From positions 1 to 64,000 of the forward strand of contig NZ_JAIFZS010000037.1 in assembly GCF_019710635.1 (NCBI RefSeq): a stretch of DNA of 64,000 nucleotides. The letters run 5' to 3'. The first letter of the stretch is position 1, and the number at the start of each line of letters is the position of its first letter. This document shows, piece after piece, positions 51,208 through 61,217 of the stretch. Source of the stretch: Mycolicibacterium xanthum (GTDB lineage Bacteria; Actinomycetota; Actinomycetes; Mycobacteriales; Mycobacteriaceae). The notes under the pieces are model-generated. The model did no database searches. It saw only the letters and a list, made by a program, of their open reading frames with translations, and was not told where the DNA came from. Both the position numbers and the translations under genes were made by a program.

Positions 51208-52542
51208 TCAGCTCGCGGCTTCCCGCGCGGCCTTTTCTTCCTTTTCCCTGGCTTCTTTTTCGGCTTGGGCGGCCTTCACGCGGCCCTCGTTGATCTCGGC
51301 CATCGCCTCGGGGATCTCGCCTGCGGTGAACTTGCCACCCCGACCGGTCGGCAGCCCGCCGAACGCGTAGGTCTCGTCGAACAGCGGGGCATCCGACGGC
51401 TGGCGGCGCGCCTCGACCTTCTCGATGATCGGCTCGAGCCGCTTCGCCTTGTCCGCCACGGCTTTGGCATCGCGCTCGATGAACTCGGGCAGGATCTCCT
51501 TGCCCATGATCTCGATCGACTCCATCGTGCCCTCGTGGCTGCGCGGATTGAGCAGCAGGATGATCTCGTCCACGCCGCTGGCCTCATAGCCACGCAGGAA
51601 CTCCCGCACCGTCTCGGGGGAGCCGATGGCGCCGCGGCCCGGCCCGTAGGCCAGTGTCGGATCTTCCTTGACGGCCTCCTGGTAGCGCTCCCACACCTTG
51701 GTACGGCCGGGCGTGTGCATGCCGGTCAGGTAGTAGTGCATGATGCCGAACGAGAAGAACCCGCCGCCGATGCCGAGCCGCTTGAGCGCCTCGTCGTCGG
51801 ACTTGGCCACCATCATCGACAGGTCACCGCCGATGGCGAGGATGTTCGGGTTGATCGCCGGTGTGACGGGCGCGCCCTTCTCCTCGAATTCCTTGTAGTA
51901 GCCGTCGACTCGTTCCTTGAGCGCTTCCGGCCCCGTGTACGCGAAGCTCAGCGCACCGATGGCCTTCTGCGCAGCCATCTGCACCGAGGACGGGCGGGTG
52001 CACGCCACCCACACCGGCGGGTGCGGCGACTGCAGCGGCTTGGGGATCACGTTGCGGGCCGGCATCTCGATGTGCTCACCCTTGAAGCCGCTGAACGGCG
52101 TCTCCGTCATGCACCGGATGGAGACCTCGAGCGCCTCCTCCCACTGCGCCCTCTTGTCGGCGGGGTCGACGCCGAATCCGCCCAACTCGGCCACCGAGGA
52201 ACCCTCACCCGTGCCGTACTCCACCCGGCCACTGGACAGATGGTCCAGGGTGGCGATCCGTTCGGCGATACGGGCCGGCGGGTTGATCGCCGGCAACAGG
52301 TGCATGACGCCGAAGCCCAGCCGGATGTTCTTGGTGCGCTGGCTGGCGGCGGCCAGGAACATCTCCGGCGCCGTGGAATGGCAGTACTCCTCGAGGAAGT
52401 GGTGCTCGGTCAGCCACACGGTGGAGAACCCGGCCTTGTCGGCGAGTTCGACCTCGTCGAGGCCGTGCTGGAACAGCTGGTGTTCGTCGTCCTCCGACCA
52501 GGGCCGGGGCAGCGGGAACTCGTAGAACAGCGAAATTTTCAT
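51208..52542 (-). CDS. LLM class flavin-dependent oxidoreductase
   Basis: 444 residues of the bacterial luciferase-like fold. FSTVWLTEHHFLEEYCHS carries the substrate-pocket histidines. GVMHLLPAINPPARIAE, GRVEYGTGEGSS and PPVWVACTRPSSVQMAAQ are typical blocks. The C-terminal ~60 residues end in a Lys/Glu/Ala-rich helix (KAAQAEKEAREKEEKAA) that is probably a coiled coil. It would oxygenate its substrate with FMNH2, possibly provided by the FMN reductase at 48762. Confidence 0.92.
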   Translation of the reverse strand: MKISLFYEFPLPRPWSEDDEHQLFQHGLDEVELADKAGFSTVWLTEHHFLEEYCHSTAPEMFLAAASQRTKNIRLGFGVMHLLPAINPPARIAERIATLDHLSSGRVEYGTGEGSSVAELGGFGVDPADKRAQWEEALEVSIRCMTETPFSGFKGEHIEMPARNVIPKPLQSPHPPVWVACTRPSSVQMAAQKAIGALSFAYTGPEALKERVDGYYKEFEEKGAPVTPAINPNILAIGGDLSMMVAKSDDEALKRLGIGGGFFSFGIMHYYLTGMHTPGRTKVWERYQEAVKEDPTLAYGPGRGAIGSPETVREFLRGYEASGVDEIILLLNPRSHEGTMESIEIMGKEILPEFIERDAKAVADKAKRLEPIIEKVEARRQPSDAPLFDETYAFGGLPTGRGGKFTAGEIPEAMAEINEGRVKAAQAEKEAREKEEKAAREAAS

Positions 52543-52548
52543 ACTTGG

Positions 52549-54342
52549 TTACCTCCTTGAGGTTCTGGGAAATTCGGTGGCTGGTGGGGCTGGGTCAGGC
52601 GGAGACGGCAACCCGGCCATGTGCTGTGCGGCCACATAGCCGAACGTCATGGCCGGGCCGATGGTGGCTCCGGCGCCGGCATAGCTGCGGCCCATCACGG
52701 CCGCGGATGCGTTGCCGACGGCATAGAGTCCGGCGACGACGGTGTCGTCGGCACGGAGCACCCGGGCATGCTCGTCGGTCCGCAGACCACCCGAAGTCCC
52801 GAGATCGCCCAGGATGACCTGGAACGCGTAGTACGGCGGCTTACCCAACGGGTGCAGGTTGGGGTTGGGTAGCGTCTGGTCGCCGTAGTAGTTGTCATAG
52901 GCACTGTCACCGCGGTTGAAGTCGTCGTCGTGACCCTTGGCCGCCAGTGCGTTGAAACGCTGTGCGGTCTCGCGCAGCGCCGCAGCCGGTACCCCGATCT
53001 CGCAGGCCAGCTCCTCCCAGGTCGAACCCTGTTTGACCACACCGGAATCCAGCCAGGCCTGCGGCACCTTGCGCCCGGTCGGCACCGGCGCGAACGGGAC
53101 CTTGGGGATCGGCAGATGACCGCCCACCACGTAGCGGTGGAACGACCGGATGTCGGTGATCAGCCAGCACGGGATGTGCGTCACCCCCGAGCGCTGCCCG
53201 TCGATCATCGCGTGCGCGAAGTCCATGTACGGCGCCGCTTCGTTGATGAAGCGCCTACCGGCACCGTTGACGACGAACTGGGCAGGCATCATCCGTTCGT
53301 TGAGCATGAACTGCAGCCGCCCGTCGGGCCAGCAGATCGCCGGGAACCACCAGGCCTCGTCGAGCAGCTCGGTGGCGCCGCCGACCTTCTCCCCCGCGCG
53401 GATGCCTTCGCCCATTGCCGCAGGATTGCCGAAACTCCAGTCCTTTGCCTCGCCGGGCATCTCGCGAACGCGGCCGAGCTCGGGCAGGTGCTCCATCCGC
53501 CACTGCATGTCATGGTCGAAGCCGCCGCTGGCCAGCACCACGCCACGGCGCGCCCGAATGCGCCGGGTCGAGCCATCACGCTCGATCACTGCGCCGATCA
53601 CCGCGCCGTCGACGTCGGTGATCAGCTCGGTCATCGGGGCGTTGAGCCACAGCGGGATGTCCTGCTGCTTCATCGCCAGCCGAAGCCGCGCAGCCAACGA
53701 CTGCCCGATCGCGGCCATCCGGTCCCCGAACACGTGTGCCCGGAACATCCGCCAGATCAGTTTCAGCAACACCGCTTTGCCCCGCCACGACTGACGGACC
53801 TGGTAGAACAGCCGAAGATCCTTGGGCGCAAACCAGATTCCGCGCGGCGCCAGGGCCAGCGGCGCCAACAGGTTCTGCTCCTCGTCGCCGAGCTTCCGCA
53901 GGTCGATCTCGGGCACGTTGATCGTGCTGCCCAGCGCCGAGCCCCCCGGCAACTCGGGGTAGTAGTCGGCATAGCCGGGCTTCCACACGAACTCCAGCCA
54001 CGGGCTGCGCTTCTCGAGGAACTCCATCATCTCCGGAGCGGCCTCGACATAGGTCCGCAGCCGCGCGTCGCTGACCAGTCCGCCGGTGATCTCCTTGAGG
54101 TAGGTGAAGACCTCGTCGGGATCCGGCACATAGCCTTCCCGGCGCTGCGATGGCGCACCGGGCACCCAGATACCGCCACCGGACAGCGCGGTGGAGCCAC
54201 CGAAGCGCGGCGACTTCTCCACCACCACGGTTTCCAGGCCTGCGGCCTGTGCGGCGAGCGCGGCAGTCATCCCGCCGCCGCCGGAGCCGACCACCAGCAC
54301 GTCGGTGACGTGGTCGAACGGCAGATCGGTTTCCGCGGTCAC
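52549..54342 (-). CDS. FAD-binding protein of the KstD/fumarate reductase family
   Basis: 597 residues. [18 protein letters not shown] is the dinucleotide fold, then [20 protein letters not shown]. The C-terminal FAD-binding block reads [20 protein letters not shown], then [17 protein letters not shown]. This matches 3-ketosteroid delta-1-dehydrogenase-like proteins; the particular steroid or cyclic ketone is unknown. The GTG at 54342 overlaps the mhpB stop as GTGA. It is paralogous to the gene at 58711. Confidence 0.92.
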   Translation of the reverse strand: MTAETDLPFDHVTDVLVVGSGGGGMTAALAAQAAGLETVVVEKSPRFGGSTALSGGGIWVPGAPSQRREGYVPDPDEVFTYLKEITGGLVSDARLRTYVEAAPEMMEFLEKRSPWLEFVWKPGYADYYPELPGGSALGSTINVPEIDLRKLGDEEQNLLAPLALAPRGIWFAPKDLRLFYQVRQSWRGKAVLLKLIWRMFRAHVFGDRMAAIGQSLAARLRLAMKQQDIPLWLNAPMTELITDVDGAVIGAVIERDGSTRRIRARRGVVLASGGFDHDMQWRMEHLPELGRVREMPGEAKDWSFGNPAAMGEGIRAGEKVGGATELLDEAWWFPAICWPDGRLQFMLNERMMPAQFVVNGAGRRFINEAAPYMDFAHAMIDGQRSGVTHIPCWLITDIRSFHRYVVGGHLPIPKVPFAPVPTGRKVPQAWLDSGVVKQGSTWEELACEIGVPAAALRETAQRFNALAAKGHDDDFNRGDSAYDNYYGDQTLPNPNLHPLGKPPYYAFQVILGDLGTSGGLRTDEHARVLRADDTVVAGLYAVGNASAAVMGRSYAGAGATIGPAMTFGYVAAQHMAGLPSPPDPAPPATEFPRTSRR

Positions 54343-55292
54343 GATGCCGACACCGCCGTCCGGATGGCGAAACCCGCGATGAGGTCGGGTGCCGCGCGGT
54401 AGAAGTGGTTGTCGGTCCGGTAGCCGCCCTGCGCGGCCAGCGCCGCGAAAGCCGCCACCCACGTCCTCACCTCGTGGGCCGAGTTGCCGGCCTGCTCGGC
54501 GATCCACGCGTTGTCCCACGCATCCGTCTCGGAAAGCCGGTTGGTGTCGAGCAGGTCGAGGAACGCGTGATCCCAGTCGGGGTTCAGTGGCGCCAGCGAC
54601 CCGTTGCCGGCCGCGAACTCGCGCGCCGCTTCCATCACGGCGGTCTGGCGGGCCTGGCGCTGTTCGGTGGTCATCGGCACACCGTGCACGATGCGGTCCA
54701 GGGCCGCGGGCGGCGCGGTGGCCAGGGTGGGCACCGGCGGGTCGTGGGACAGCCCGCCCGACCCGATGATCAACACCCGTTTTCCGAGCGTGCCCAGGTA
54801 CCGGCCGACGGCGTCACCGAGCGCGCGCACCCGCCGCAGCGGCCCCAGCGGGGTGGCCACCGAGTTGATGAAGATCGGAATCACCGGCACCGATGCGGCG
54901 TCGCCGAACAGATTCTGCAACGGCTGCACCGTTCCGTGGTCGACGTCCATCGCCGCCGAAATCGCGATGTCGACGTCCGCATCCAGAACCGCTCGGACAC
55001 AATCGGTGGCGAGTTCCGCCTGCACGTTCAGCGGGCCCTTGTAGGTGCCGTAGTCGCCGACCCCCTGGGCCGCGGTACCGATGCAGAACGGCGGCATCGC
55101 GCGGTAGAAGAACCCGTTGTAGTGGTCGGGCGAGAAGACAACGACGAGTTCGGGGTCGAACGCGGAGACGAACGCCCGGGCCGACGCAATGGCCGCCTCG
55201 ATGTCGTCAAGCAGTTCCTGTGACGGTCCCGGAAGGTTCAGTAGCGGGCTGTGCGACATGCAGCACAGCGCCGTCTGGTTGTTGGTCGACAT
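54339..55292 (-). CDS. mhpB: 2,3-dihydroxyphenylpropionate 1,2-dioxygenase-like LigB-type extradiol dioxygenase
   Basis: 317 residues, essentially the length of E. coli MhpB (314). [17 protein letters not shown] holds the first iron His, [18 protein letters not shown] is nearly identical to Mhp[10 protein letters not shown] carries another conserved His, and [12 protein letters not shown] follows. It cleaves a catechol ring meta to the hydroxyls using Fe(II). The ATG at 55292 fits the family N terminus. It lies inside the 3' end of mhpA, an 86-nt overlap in another frame. Confidence 0.94.
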   Translation of the reverse strand: MSTNNQTALCCMSHSPLLNLPGPSQELLDDIEAAIASARAFVSAFDPELVVVFSPDHYNGFFYRAMPPFCIGTAAQGVGDYGTYKGPLNVQAELATDCVRAVLDADVDIAISAAMDVDHGTVQPLQNLFGDAASVPVIPIFINSVATPLGPLRRVRALGDAVGRYLGTLGKRVLIIGSGGLSHDPPVPTLATAPPAALDRIVHGVPMTTEQRQARQTAVMEAAREFAAGNGSLAPLNPDWDHAFLDLLDTNRLSETDAWDNAWIAEQAGNSAHEVRTWVAAFAALAAQGGYRTDNHFYRAAPDLIAGFAIRTAVSAS

Positions 55293-56919
55293 GAGAACCG
55301 GAGCCTCCTCCCTGGGTGAGATGCAGCACGGTGAACAGCTCGGCGGACACCTCGGGTGCACGCTGCGCGATGCAGGCCGCCGCGATGCACCGGTCCGGAC
55401 GCACGAACAGCACCGAGTCGGTGTAGACGTCGAACCAGGACTTGAGGGCTCCGGTCCGGTCACCGACGACGGTGACGTCGGCATCGTCGTGACCGGGCCA
55501 GCGCAGCTGGGTGGTCGGACGCACTTCGATGAACTTCGCGCCCAATGCCTTCCACCGCTCGAAGGCCTGCGCCCCGAGGACCGCACGCAGGTTGTTGCTC
55601 CAGCACAGCACGGCGAACCCGGTACCCAGCACGTCGTCGAGAAGGACGTTCTGCGCGTCACGGGTGTCGACGCGGGGCTGGATGAACAGTGTCCCCGTCG
55701 GCGAGTTCGACGATTGGTCGATTCCCGGCTTGCCGTGGAAGACGGCGCCCTGCTGGTACCTCGGCATCGGTTTGAACCGCATCTCGAGCACATAGCGCTT
55801 GAGCGACGGCACCACCGACGCGTTGTGGATCACCCGGTCCCGCAACCACGCCACGCGCTTGTTGGTGGGCGAGATGACGCGACCGACCATGGTGGACAGA
55901 TCGATCATCGCCCGGGCGTGCTTGCGCCGTTCGACGTCATAGCTGTCCAACAGGGATTCGCCGGCCCGGCCGGTCACCACCGCGGCCAACTTCCAGCCCA
56001 GGTTGCCCGCATCGCGGATGCCGCTGTTGTAACCCTGGCCCTGCCAGACCGGCATCAGATGAGCGGCATCGCCGGCCAGCATCAGCCGGCCCTTGCGGAA
56101 CGACCCGGCGATGCGCGAATGATGGGTGTAGACCCGGTGCCGAATCATGTCGACGCGCTCGGGATGCGGAATCAACTTGGCGAGCATGCGCCGCACGAAC
56201 TCCGGATCGTCGGCCTGCTCGTCGGTCTCGTCCGGGTGAATCATGAACTCGAACCGGCGGATGCCGTGCGCGATCGCGATCGACACATACGGCCGCTCCG
56301 GGTCCGCACCGACCTCGCTGTTCGGATGGCCGAGCGGATCGTTGGCGATGTCGACGACCAGCCAACGGGTCGAGGAGGTGGTGCCGTCGAAGGAAACCCC
56401 CATCAACCGGCGGGTGGCGCTGCGCCCGCCGTCGCAGCCGACGACATAGCGCGCCCGCACCGGCTCCTGCCCGTCCTCGAACTCGACGGTGACACCGTCG
56501 GCGGTCTCGACGCAGTTGGCCATTCGATGACCGAAGCGGACCTCGACGTGCCCGAAACGCTCCAGGCCGGCGAACAGTTCGGCATCCACCATCGGCTGTA
56601 CGAAGCCGTTGCGCTTGGGCCAGCCGAATCGCGAGTCGGGCGGGGCCATCTCGGCCAGCAACCGGCGTTTGCCGTCGAAGAACCGCAGGATCTGGTTGGG
56701 CACCGTGTGCGGCAACACGCGCTCCACCAGACCGATCGACTGGAACGTGCGCAGCGACTCGTCATCCAGACCGACGCCACGCGGGTAGTCGATCAGCGTG
56801 TCGCGCTCGTCCACGACGAGCGTCCGAACTCCCTGCAGCCCAAGGATATTGGCCAGGGTCAGGCCGGATGGCCCGGCCCCCACGATGACGACGTCGGCAC
56901 CGGGTGAATCCACACTCAT
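55207..56919 (-). CDS. mhpA: 3-(3-hydroxyphenyl)propionate hydroxylase-like FAD monooxygenase
   Basis: 570 residues. [20 protein letters not shown] binds [18 protein letters not shown] is the DG motif, and [20 protein letters not shown] (GD motif) completes the class A flavoprotein set. It would ortho-hydroxylate a phenolic substrate before ring cleavage by mhpB. The last ~28 residues are encoded within mhpB in another frame, so the C terminus (about from HVDQQPDG) is lineage-specific. The ATG at 56919 overlaps the mhpC stop as ATGA. Confidence 0.93.
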   Translation of the reverse strand: MSVDSPGADVVIVGAGPSGLTLANILGLQGVRTLVVDERDTLIDYPRGVGLDDESLRTFQSIGLVERVLPHTVPNQILRFFDGKRRLLAEMAPPDSRFGWPKRNGFVQPMVDAELFAGLERFGHVEVRFGHRMANCVETADGVTVEFEDGQEPVRARYVVGCDGGRSATRRLMGVSFDGTTSSTRWLVVDIANDPLGHPNSEVGADPERPYVSIAIAHGIRRFEFMIHPDETDEQADDPEFVRRMLAKLIPHPERVDMIRHRVYTHHSRIAGSFRKGRLMLAGDAAHLMPVWQGQGYNSGIRDAGNLGWKLAAVVTGRAGESLLDSYDVERRKHARAMIDLSTMVGRVISPTNKRVAWLRDRVIHNASVVPSLKRYVLEMRFKPMPRYQQGAVFHGKPGIDQSSNSPTGTLFIQPRVDTRDAQNVLLDDVLGTGFAVLCWSNNLRAVLGAQAFERWKALGAKFIEVRPTTQLRWPGHDDADVTVVGDRTGALKSWFDVYTDSVLFVRPDRCIAAACIAQRAPEVSAELFTVLHLTQGGGSGSHVDQQPDGAVLHVAQPATEPSGTVTGTA

Positions 56920-57782
56920 CGCCTCCCCAGCAGGAAGTCCAGATGCAGCCGGTCGAACGTCTTGGGGTCCTCGTACTGCGGCCAGTGCCCGCAGCCTGGC
57001 ATCACCTCGAAGCGCGCACCCGGGATCATCGACGCCATCCGGCGCCCCTCGGCGACATCGGCGGTCGGGTCGTCACTGGTCCACACCACCATCGTCGGCG
57101 CACTGATCGCGCCGTACTCCGCCGGGCCGAGCAGGTTGCGGGCCCGGATCTCCGGGTCCTGCAGCGCCATGATGTCGCGCATCGCGTCAGCGAAGCCGGG
57201 CTGGCGATACACCCGCTGGCGGCTGGCGACGATGTCGTCGTAGTCCTTGGTCTTGTCGGCCATCAGCCACTTGATGCGTGCCTGCACGGTCTCCCAGGTG
57301 GGGTTCTCGGCAGCGGCCATCGACAAGGTGATGATCCGCTTCATCACCTCGGGGTCGGCCTGCGACCCCCCTGCGGTGTTGAGCACCAGCCGGTCCACCC
57401 GTTCGGGCAGGTCCACGGCGAACCTGGCGGCCACCCAGCCCCCGAGTGACTCGCCGCTGATATATGCGCTGTGCGCACCGACCGCGTCCAGGAATGCGGC
57501 CAGATGTTCTACATAGTGCGGGATTTCGAGCAGATGGCCGGGCTTGTCGGTATATCCGTGGCCCAGCATGTCGATCGAGTAGGTCGAGAAGTGCTCGGCG
57601 TGCGACTCGAGGTTCCGGACATAGGCCTCGGCGTGGCCACCGGAGCCGTGCAGGAACACCAGAACAGGCTTGGCCGGGTCCCCGGCGTGCAGGTACCGGG
57701 TGCGCACCCCGCCTGCGTCGAGGTAGCCCTGCGAGAACGCGACCCCCTGCAGGTCGCTCCACACACTCTCGAATTCCGTCAC
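56916..57782 (-). CDS. mhpC: Meta-cleavage product hydrolase (alpha/beta hydrolase, MhpC-like)
   Basis: 288 residues. [16 protein letters not shown] forms the oxyanion hole, [14 protein letters not shown] carries the nucleophilic Ser, WTSDDPTAD the Asp and [13 protein letters not shown] the His. Position in front of mhpA and mhpB supports a 2-hydroxy-6-oxo-dienoate hydrolase. The GTG at 57782 is preceded by GGGAGAGG. It is the first gene of the long minus-strand run and is divergent from the IclR gene. Confidence 0.91.
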   Translation of the reverse strand: MTEFESVWSDLQGVAFSQGYLDAGGVRTRYLHAGDPAKPVLVFLHGSGGHAEAYVRNLESHAEHFSTYSIDMLGHGYTDKPGHLLEIPHYVEHLAAFLDAVGAHSAYISGESLGGWVAARFAVDLPERVDRLVLNTAGGSQADPEVMKRIITLSMAAAENPTWETVQARIKWLMADKTKDYDDIVASRQRVYRQPGFADAMRDIMALQDPEIRARNLLGPAEYGAISAPTMVVWTSDDPTADVAEGRRMASMIPGARFEVMPGCGHWPQYEDPKTFDRLHLDFLLGRR

Positions 57783-57809
57783 CGCACCCTCTCCCGAGAC
57801 GTTGACCGC

Positions 57810-57875
57810 AAGAATCGAATTCTCCTAATTTGTAAGCAGTCTGCTCATTTATCGCACATACATGTGCACTATAGT
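57810..57875. promoter_or_regulatory. Divergent mhpC/IclR promoter region with two palindromes
   Basis: AAGAAT-CGA-ATTCTC lies at 57810-57824 near mhpC, and GCACAT-AC-ATGTGC is a perfect palindrome at 57854-57867. A good -10 box, TATAGT (57870-57875), for the IclR gene directly follows the second palindrome, so a bound regulator would cover the spacer of that promoter. Confidence 0.6.
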
Positions 57876-57919
57876 CAGAGCATCACCCTCTTGAGAGTGA
57901 TATGTCAAGGAAGGCCCCT

Positions 57920-58660
57920 ATGACTCGAGCGTCAGCCGAATCAGACCGCCAGCGCGGCCCGGGTGGCCCCGCCACGAACGTGGCGGGCAACGGCGCACCC
58001 GGATCCCAGACGCTGGCCCGCGGGCTCAGCGCCCTGCAGCTGGTCGCAAGCTCGCCGAACGGGTTGACGGTCGCCCAGGTCGCCGAAGACATCGGGGTGC
58101 ACCGCACCATCGCCTACCGAATACTGACCACGCTTGCGCAGTTCCGATTCGTCGCCAAGGGTGAGGACGGGCGATACCGTTCGGCCGCGGCGCTGGCTGT
58201 GCTCGGCGCGTCGTTCGACAACAACGTCCGCCAACTGTGCGTACCCACGCTGCGCAGCCTGGCCGACGAACTCGGCACCACGGTGTCGCTGCTGGTGGCC
58301 GAGGGCGACCAGCAGGTCGCGGTCGCGGTGATGGTGCCGACGAACGTCTTCTACCAACTGTCCTTTCACGAAGGCAGCCGCTATCCACTGGATCGCGGAT
58401 CGGCGGGGATCGCGCTGCTGGCGAGCATGCCGCCGCGCCCGGGTGAGCGCGACCTGGTTCCTCAGACGCGCCAGCAGGGATGGGTGATCACCCACGGCGA
58501 GATCGAACCCAACACCTACGGACTCGCGGTTCCGGTGCGTCGCAGGCCGCCGTCGCCGCCGACGTGCATCAACCTGATCTCACACCGGGAGGACATCGTC
58601 CTCGACGGCCGCGATTCGGTGATCGCGGCCGCCAACGAGCTCTCCACGATTCTGTCCTGA
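57920..58660 (+). CDS. IclR family transcriptional regulator
   Basis: About 246 residues from the ATG at 57920, with AAGGAAGG 5 bases upstream; an ATG at 57902 is an alternative. The winged helix reads TLARGLSALQLVASSPNGLT, then VAEDIGVHRTIAYRIL. The C-terminal effector domain has LRSLADELGTTVSLLV and ends with GLAVPVR-type segments. The first ~35 residues are Gly/Ala/Pro-rich. By position and family it is the likely MhpR/HppR-type activator or repressor of mhpC and the genes behind it. Confidence 0.9.
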   Translation: MTRASAESDRQRGPGGPATNVAGNGAPGSQTLARGLSALQLVASSPNGLTVAQVAEDIGVHRTIAYRILTTLAQFRFVAKGEDGRYRSAAALAVLGASFDNNVRQLCVPTLRSLADELGTTVSLLVAEGDQQVAVAVMVPTNVFYQLSFHEGSRYPLDRGSAGIALLASMPPRPGERDLVPQTRQQGWVITHGEIEPNTYGLAVPVRRRPPSPPTCINLISHREDIVLDGRDSVIAAANELSTILS

Positions 58661-58710
58661 GGGATCACGGAGCACAACGCGACAACAACACCACGAGGAA
58701 GGAGATAGCG

Positions 58711-60321
58711 GTGACCGACTGGGACCACGACGTCGACGTCGTCGTACTGGGCAGCGGAGGTGCCGGACTGACCGCAGCACTTACCGCGGCGGTCAGCGGC
58801 GCCTCGGTGGAGGTATACGAGAAGGCCGACACGTTGGGCGGCACCACCGCGGTGTCGGGCGGGATCATGTGGATTCCCGCGCACAATCGCGGTGCCGGTG
58901 GCGAACTGACCATCGAAGACGCCATGGCCTATCTGCACGCACAGTCGCTGGGCTACATGGACGACGATCTGGTCGACACGTTCGTGCGCACCGGTGGACC
59001 GATGCTCGATTTCGTCGAGCAGCACAGCGACATCGAGTTCGAGGTGGCCGAAGGATTCCCCGACTACAAGCCGGAACTGCCCGGTGGCCTGCCCGGCGGC
59101 GGGCGCTCCCTGCATGCCAAACCCGTCAAGCTCTCCGAGCTGGGCGACTGGCGGGACCGGATAACGTCCTTTCCCGCCGACTTCAGCAACGTCGGTATCG
59201 ACGCCGAGACCCGCGCGCGCATCCACGCGATCGACGACGACACCGGCGACTACTGCGTGGCCGGGACGGCGCTGATCGCCGGCCTGCTCAAGGCGCTGCT
59301 CGATGCGGGCGTGGTACCGCAGAACGATTCCCGCGCGGTCGAGCTCATCGCGGACCCGCTGGGAATCACCGGCGTTCGGATCGAGCAGGGCGGCAAGGAC
59401 ATCTACGTCCACGCCCGCCGCGGAGTGGTGTTGGGCACCGGCGGCTTCGAATGGGACGAACGGCTCGTCGAGGCCTACCTGCGCGGCCCGATGCGTGGCG
59501 CGGTGTCCCCTCCCAACAACACCGGGGACGGATTGCGCATGGCGATGGCGCACGGCGCAGACCTCGCGAACATGGGTGAAGCCTGGTGGGTGCCGATCGT
59601 GCAGATCCCGGGCGACACCTTCGAAGGACATCCACGCAGCCGCAGCGTGCGGCTCGAACGCACCCGTCCGCGCAGCATCATCGTCAACCGGTCGGGCAAG
59701 CGGTTCCTCAACGAGGCCGGCGAGTACAACTCGATGGCCGGTCCGTTCCACTTCCTCGACCCCAAGCTCGGCTACGCCAACGACCCGGCCTGGATCGTGT
59801 TCGACTCGATCCATCTCAAGCACTACGGGTTCCTCGGTGTCGATCCGGACGGACCGGTGCCGGACTGGTTCTGCCAATCCGCCGACCTCGCCGAACTCGG
59901 CGAGAAGACCGGCATCGACCCCGACGGCCTGGCCGCGACACTGGCGGCGTGGAACGCCAACGTCACCGAGGAACGGGATCCGGACTTCGGCCGTGGCGCG
60001 AGCGCATACGACGGCTACTGGGGCGACGCCAACGCCGCCACGCCGGCCGGCAAGACGCTGGGCCCCATCGACACCGCCCCGTACTACGCGGTGCCCGTGT
60101 TCATCGGGGCTATGGGCACCAAGGGCGGCCCACGCACCGACCGTGACGGCCGGGTCCTGCATGTCAACGGCACCGCGATCACCGGGTTGTTCGCCGCCGG
60201 CAACGCGATGGCCGGAGCCACCGGCAAGGCCTACGGCGGGGCGGGCGGCACGCTCGGTCCGGCATTGGTGTTCGGCTACCGCGCCGGCTACGCGGCTGCC
60301 ACCGGCCACTCGGCGTCCTGA
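58711..60321 (+). CDS. FAD-binding protein of the KstD/fumarate reductase family
   Basis: 536 residues. VDVVVLGSGGAGLTAALTAA binds FAD, followed by YEKADTLGGTTAVSGGIMW. Near the C terminus, GLFAAGNAMAGATGKAYGGA, then GGTLGPALVFGYRAG is the second FAD contact region. The GTG at 58711 follows GAGGAAGGAG, 50 bp after the IclR stop, so it is probably co-transcribed with that regulator. Likely a 1,2-dehydrogenase for a cyclic ketone; a paralogue is at 52549. Confidence 0.92.
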   Translation: MTDWDHDVDVVVLGSGGAGLTAALTAAVSGASVEVYEKADTLGGTTAVSGGIMWIPAHNRGAGGELTIEDAMAYLHAQSLGYMDDDLVDTFVRTGGPMLDFVEQHSDIEFEVAEGFPDYKPELPGGLPGGGRSLHAKPVKLSELGDWRDRITSFPADFSNVGIDAETRARIHAIDDDTGDYCVAGTALIAGLLKALLDAGVVPQNDSRAVELIADPLGITGVRIEQGGKDIYVHARRGVVLGTGGFEWDERLVEAYLRGPMRGAVSPPNNTGDGLRMAMAHGADLANMGEAWWVPIVQIPGDTFEGHPRSRSVRLERTRPRSIIVNRSGKRFLNEAGEYNSMAGPFHFLDPKLGYANDPAWIVFDSIHLKHYGFLGVDPDGPVPDWFCQSADLAELGEKTGIDPDGLAATLAAWNANVTEERDPDFGRGASAYDGYWGDANAATPAGKTLGPIDTAPYYAVPVFIGAMGTKGGPRTDRDGRVLHVNGTAITGLFAAGNAMAGATGKAYGGAGGTLGPALVFGYRAGYAAATGHSAS

Positions 60322-60330
60322 GGGCAACCC

Positions 60331-60627
60331 TCAGGTCGCGATGGCCGAGCCGACGACGTAGGTGCCGAGCAGCGAGGCGCCGATCAGGACGACCCATAAA
60401 TCGGTGAGCCGGCACAGCAGCGCGGGCGCGCGCCGCACTTCCATGAACTCCCGGAAGATGATGCGCACCTTGACGAGTGCGATCACGATCGCACCGACGG
60501 TGACGGCGGTGCTCGCCTGGACGACCCCGTTGCGGTCGGCCATGTGATCGAGCAGGACATAGATCAGGGTCATCGCGGACAGGACCGCCCAGACGATGAG
60601 CAGCCTCTTGTTCGACAACACGCTCAT
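60331..60627 (-). CDS. Small membrane protein, cytochrome c oxidase subunit IV-like
   Basis: 98 residues with three predicted membrane helices: LLIVWAVLSAMTLIYVLL, the VTVGAIVIALVKVRIIF stretch, and LWVVLIGASLLGTYVVG. The region VKVRIIFREFMEVRRAP is the charged block typical of prokaryotic subunit IV-like proteins. The ATG at 60627 shares one base with the stop of the subunit III-like gene (TGATG). It is the last gene of a four-gene membrane cluster. Confidence 0.82.
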   Translation of the reverse strand: MSVLSNKRLLIVWAVLSAMTLIYVLLDHMADRNGVVQASTAVTVGAIVIALVKVRIIFREFMEVRRAPALLCRLTDLWVVLIGASLLGTYVVGSAIAT

Positions 60628-61217
60628 CACCTCACGACGTAGAGCAGGGCGAAGATCAGGACCCACAGGAAATCAACTGTGTGCCAATAGGTCGCGCCCG
60701 TCTCGACGAGCTGCTGGGAGCGACGCTGCGGCCCGCGCAACTGGTAGACGACGACACCGAGCACGACGAATCCGATCAGCAGGTGCAGACAGTGGATCGC
60801 GGTCAGGAAGTAGTAGTGCTGGAAGAATTCGTTGGTGGTGAACGTGTTGCCCCGCCGGATCTCCAGCGTCCACTCGATCACCTTCGACACCAGGAACACG
60901 AGACCGAAGGAGATCGTCAGGTACGCGCTTGTCAACGCGGCGCGGTAGGCGCCCTGGCGGGCGGCCTGCACGACTCGGGCCATCGCCCACGAGCTCACGA
61001 GAAGCACGATGGTGTCGAACACACCGAAGCGGAGGTCCAGTTCGCCCTGCGACGCCAGGAACAGGTCGCGGTTCTGGGTGCGGGCGAAGAGGTACACGCA
61101 GAAGTATCCGGTGAACAGCAGAGACTCGAAGAAGACGAACACCCACATGTCCGGCTGTCCGGGAATGAACTTCGTACGGATGGCCACCGTTCGATCGGCG
61201 TCGGTGGTGTCGGTCAT
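60627..61217 (-). CDS. Haem-copper oxidase subunit III family protein (NorE-like)
   Basis: 196 residues with about five membrane helices. PGQPDMWVFVFFESLLFTGY (FESLLF carries the conserved Glu), then DTIVLLVSSWAMARV, FFQHYYFLTAIHCLHLLIGF and the terminal YWHTVDFLWVLIFALLYVV match subunit III and NorE proteins. No subunit I or II gene is adjacent, so this probably works with an oxidase or NO reductase encoded elsewhere. It overlaps the upstream gene as ATGA. Confidence 0.88.
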   Translation of the reverse strand: MTDTTDADRTVAIRTKFIPGQPDMWVFVFFESLLFTGYFCVYLFARTQNRDLFLASQGELDLRFGVFDTIVLLVSSWAMARVVQAARQGAYRAALTSAYLTISFGLVFLVSKVIEWTLEIRRGNTFTTNEFFQHYYFLTAIHCLHLLIGFVVLGVVVYQLRGPQRRSQQLVETGATYWHTVDFLWVLIFALLYVVR

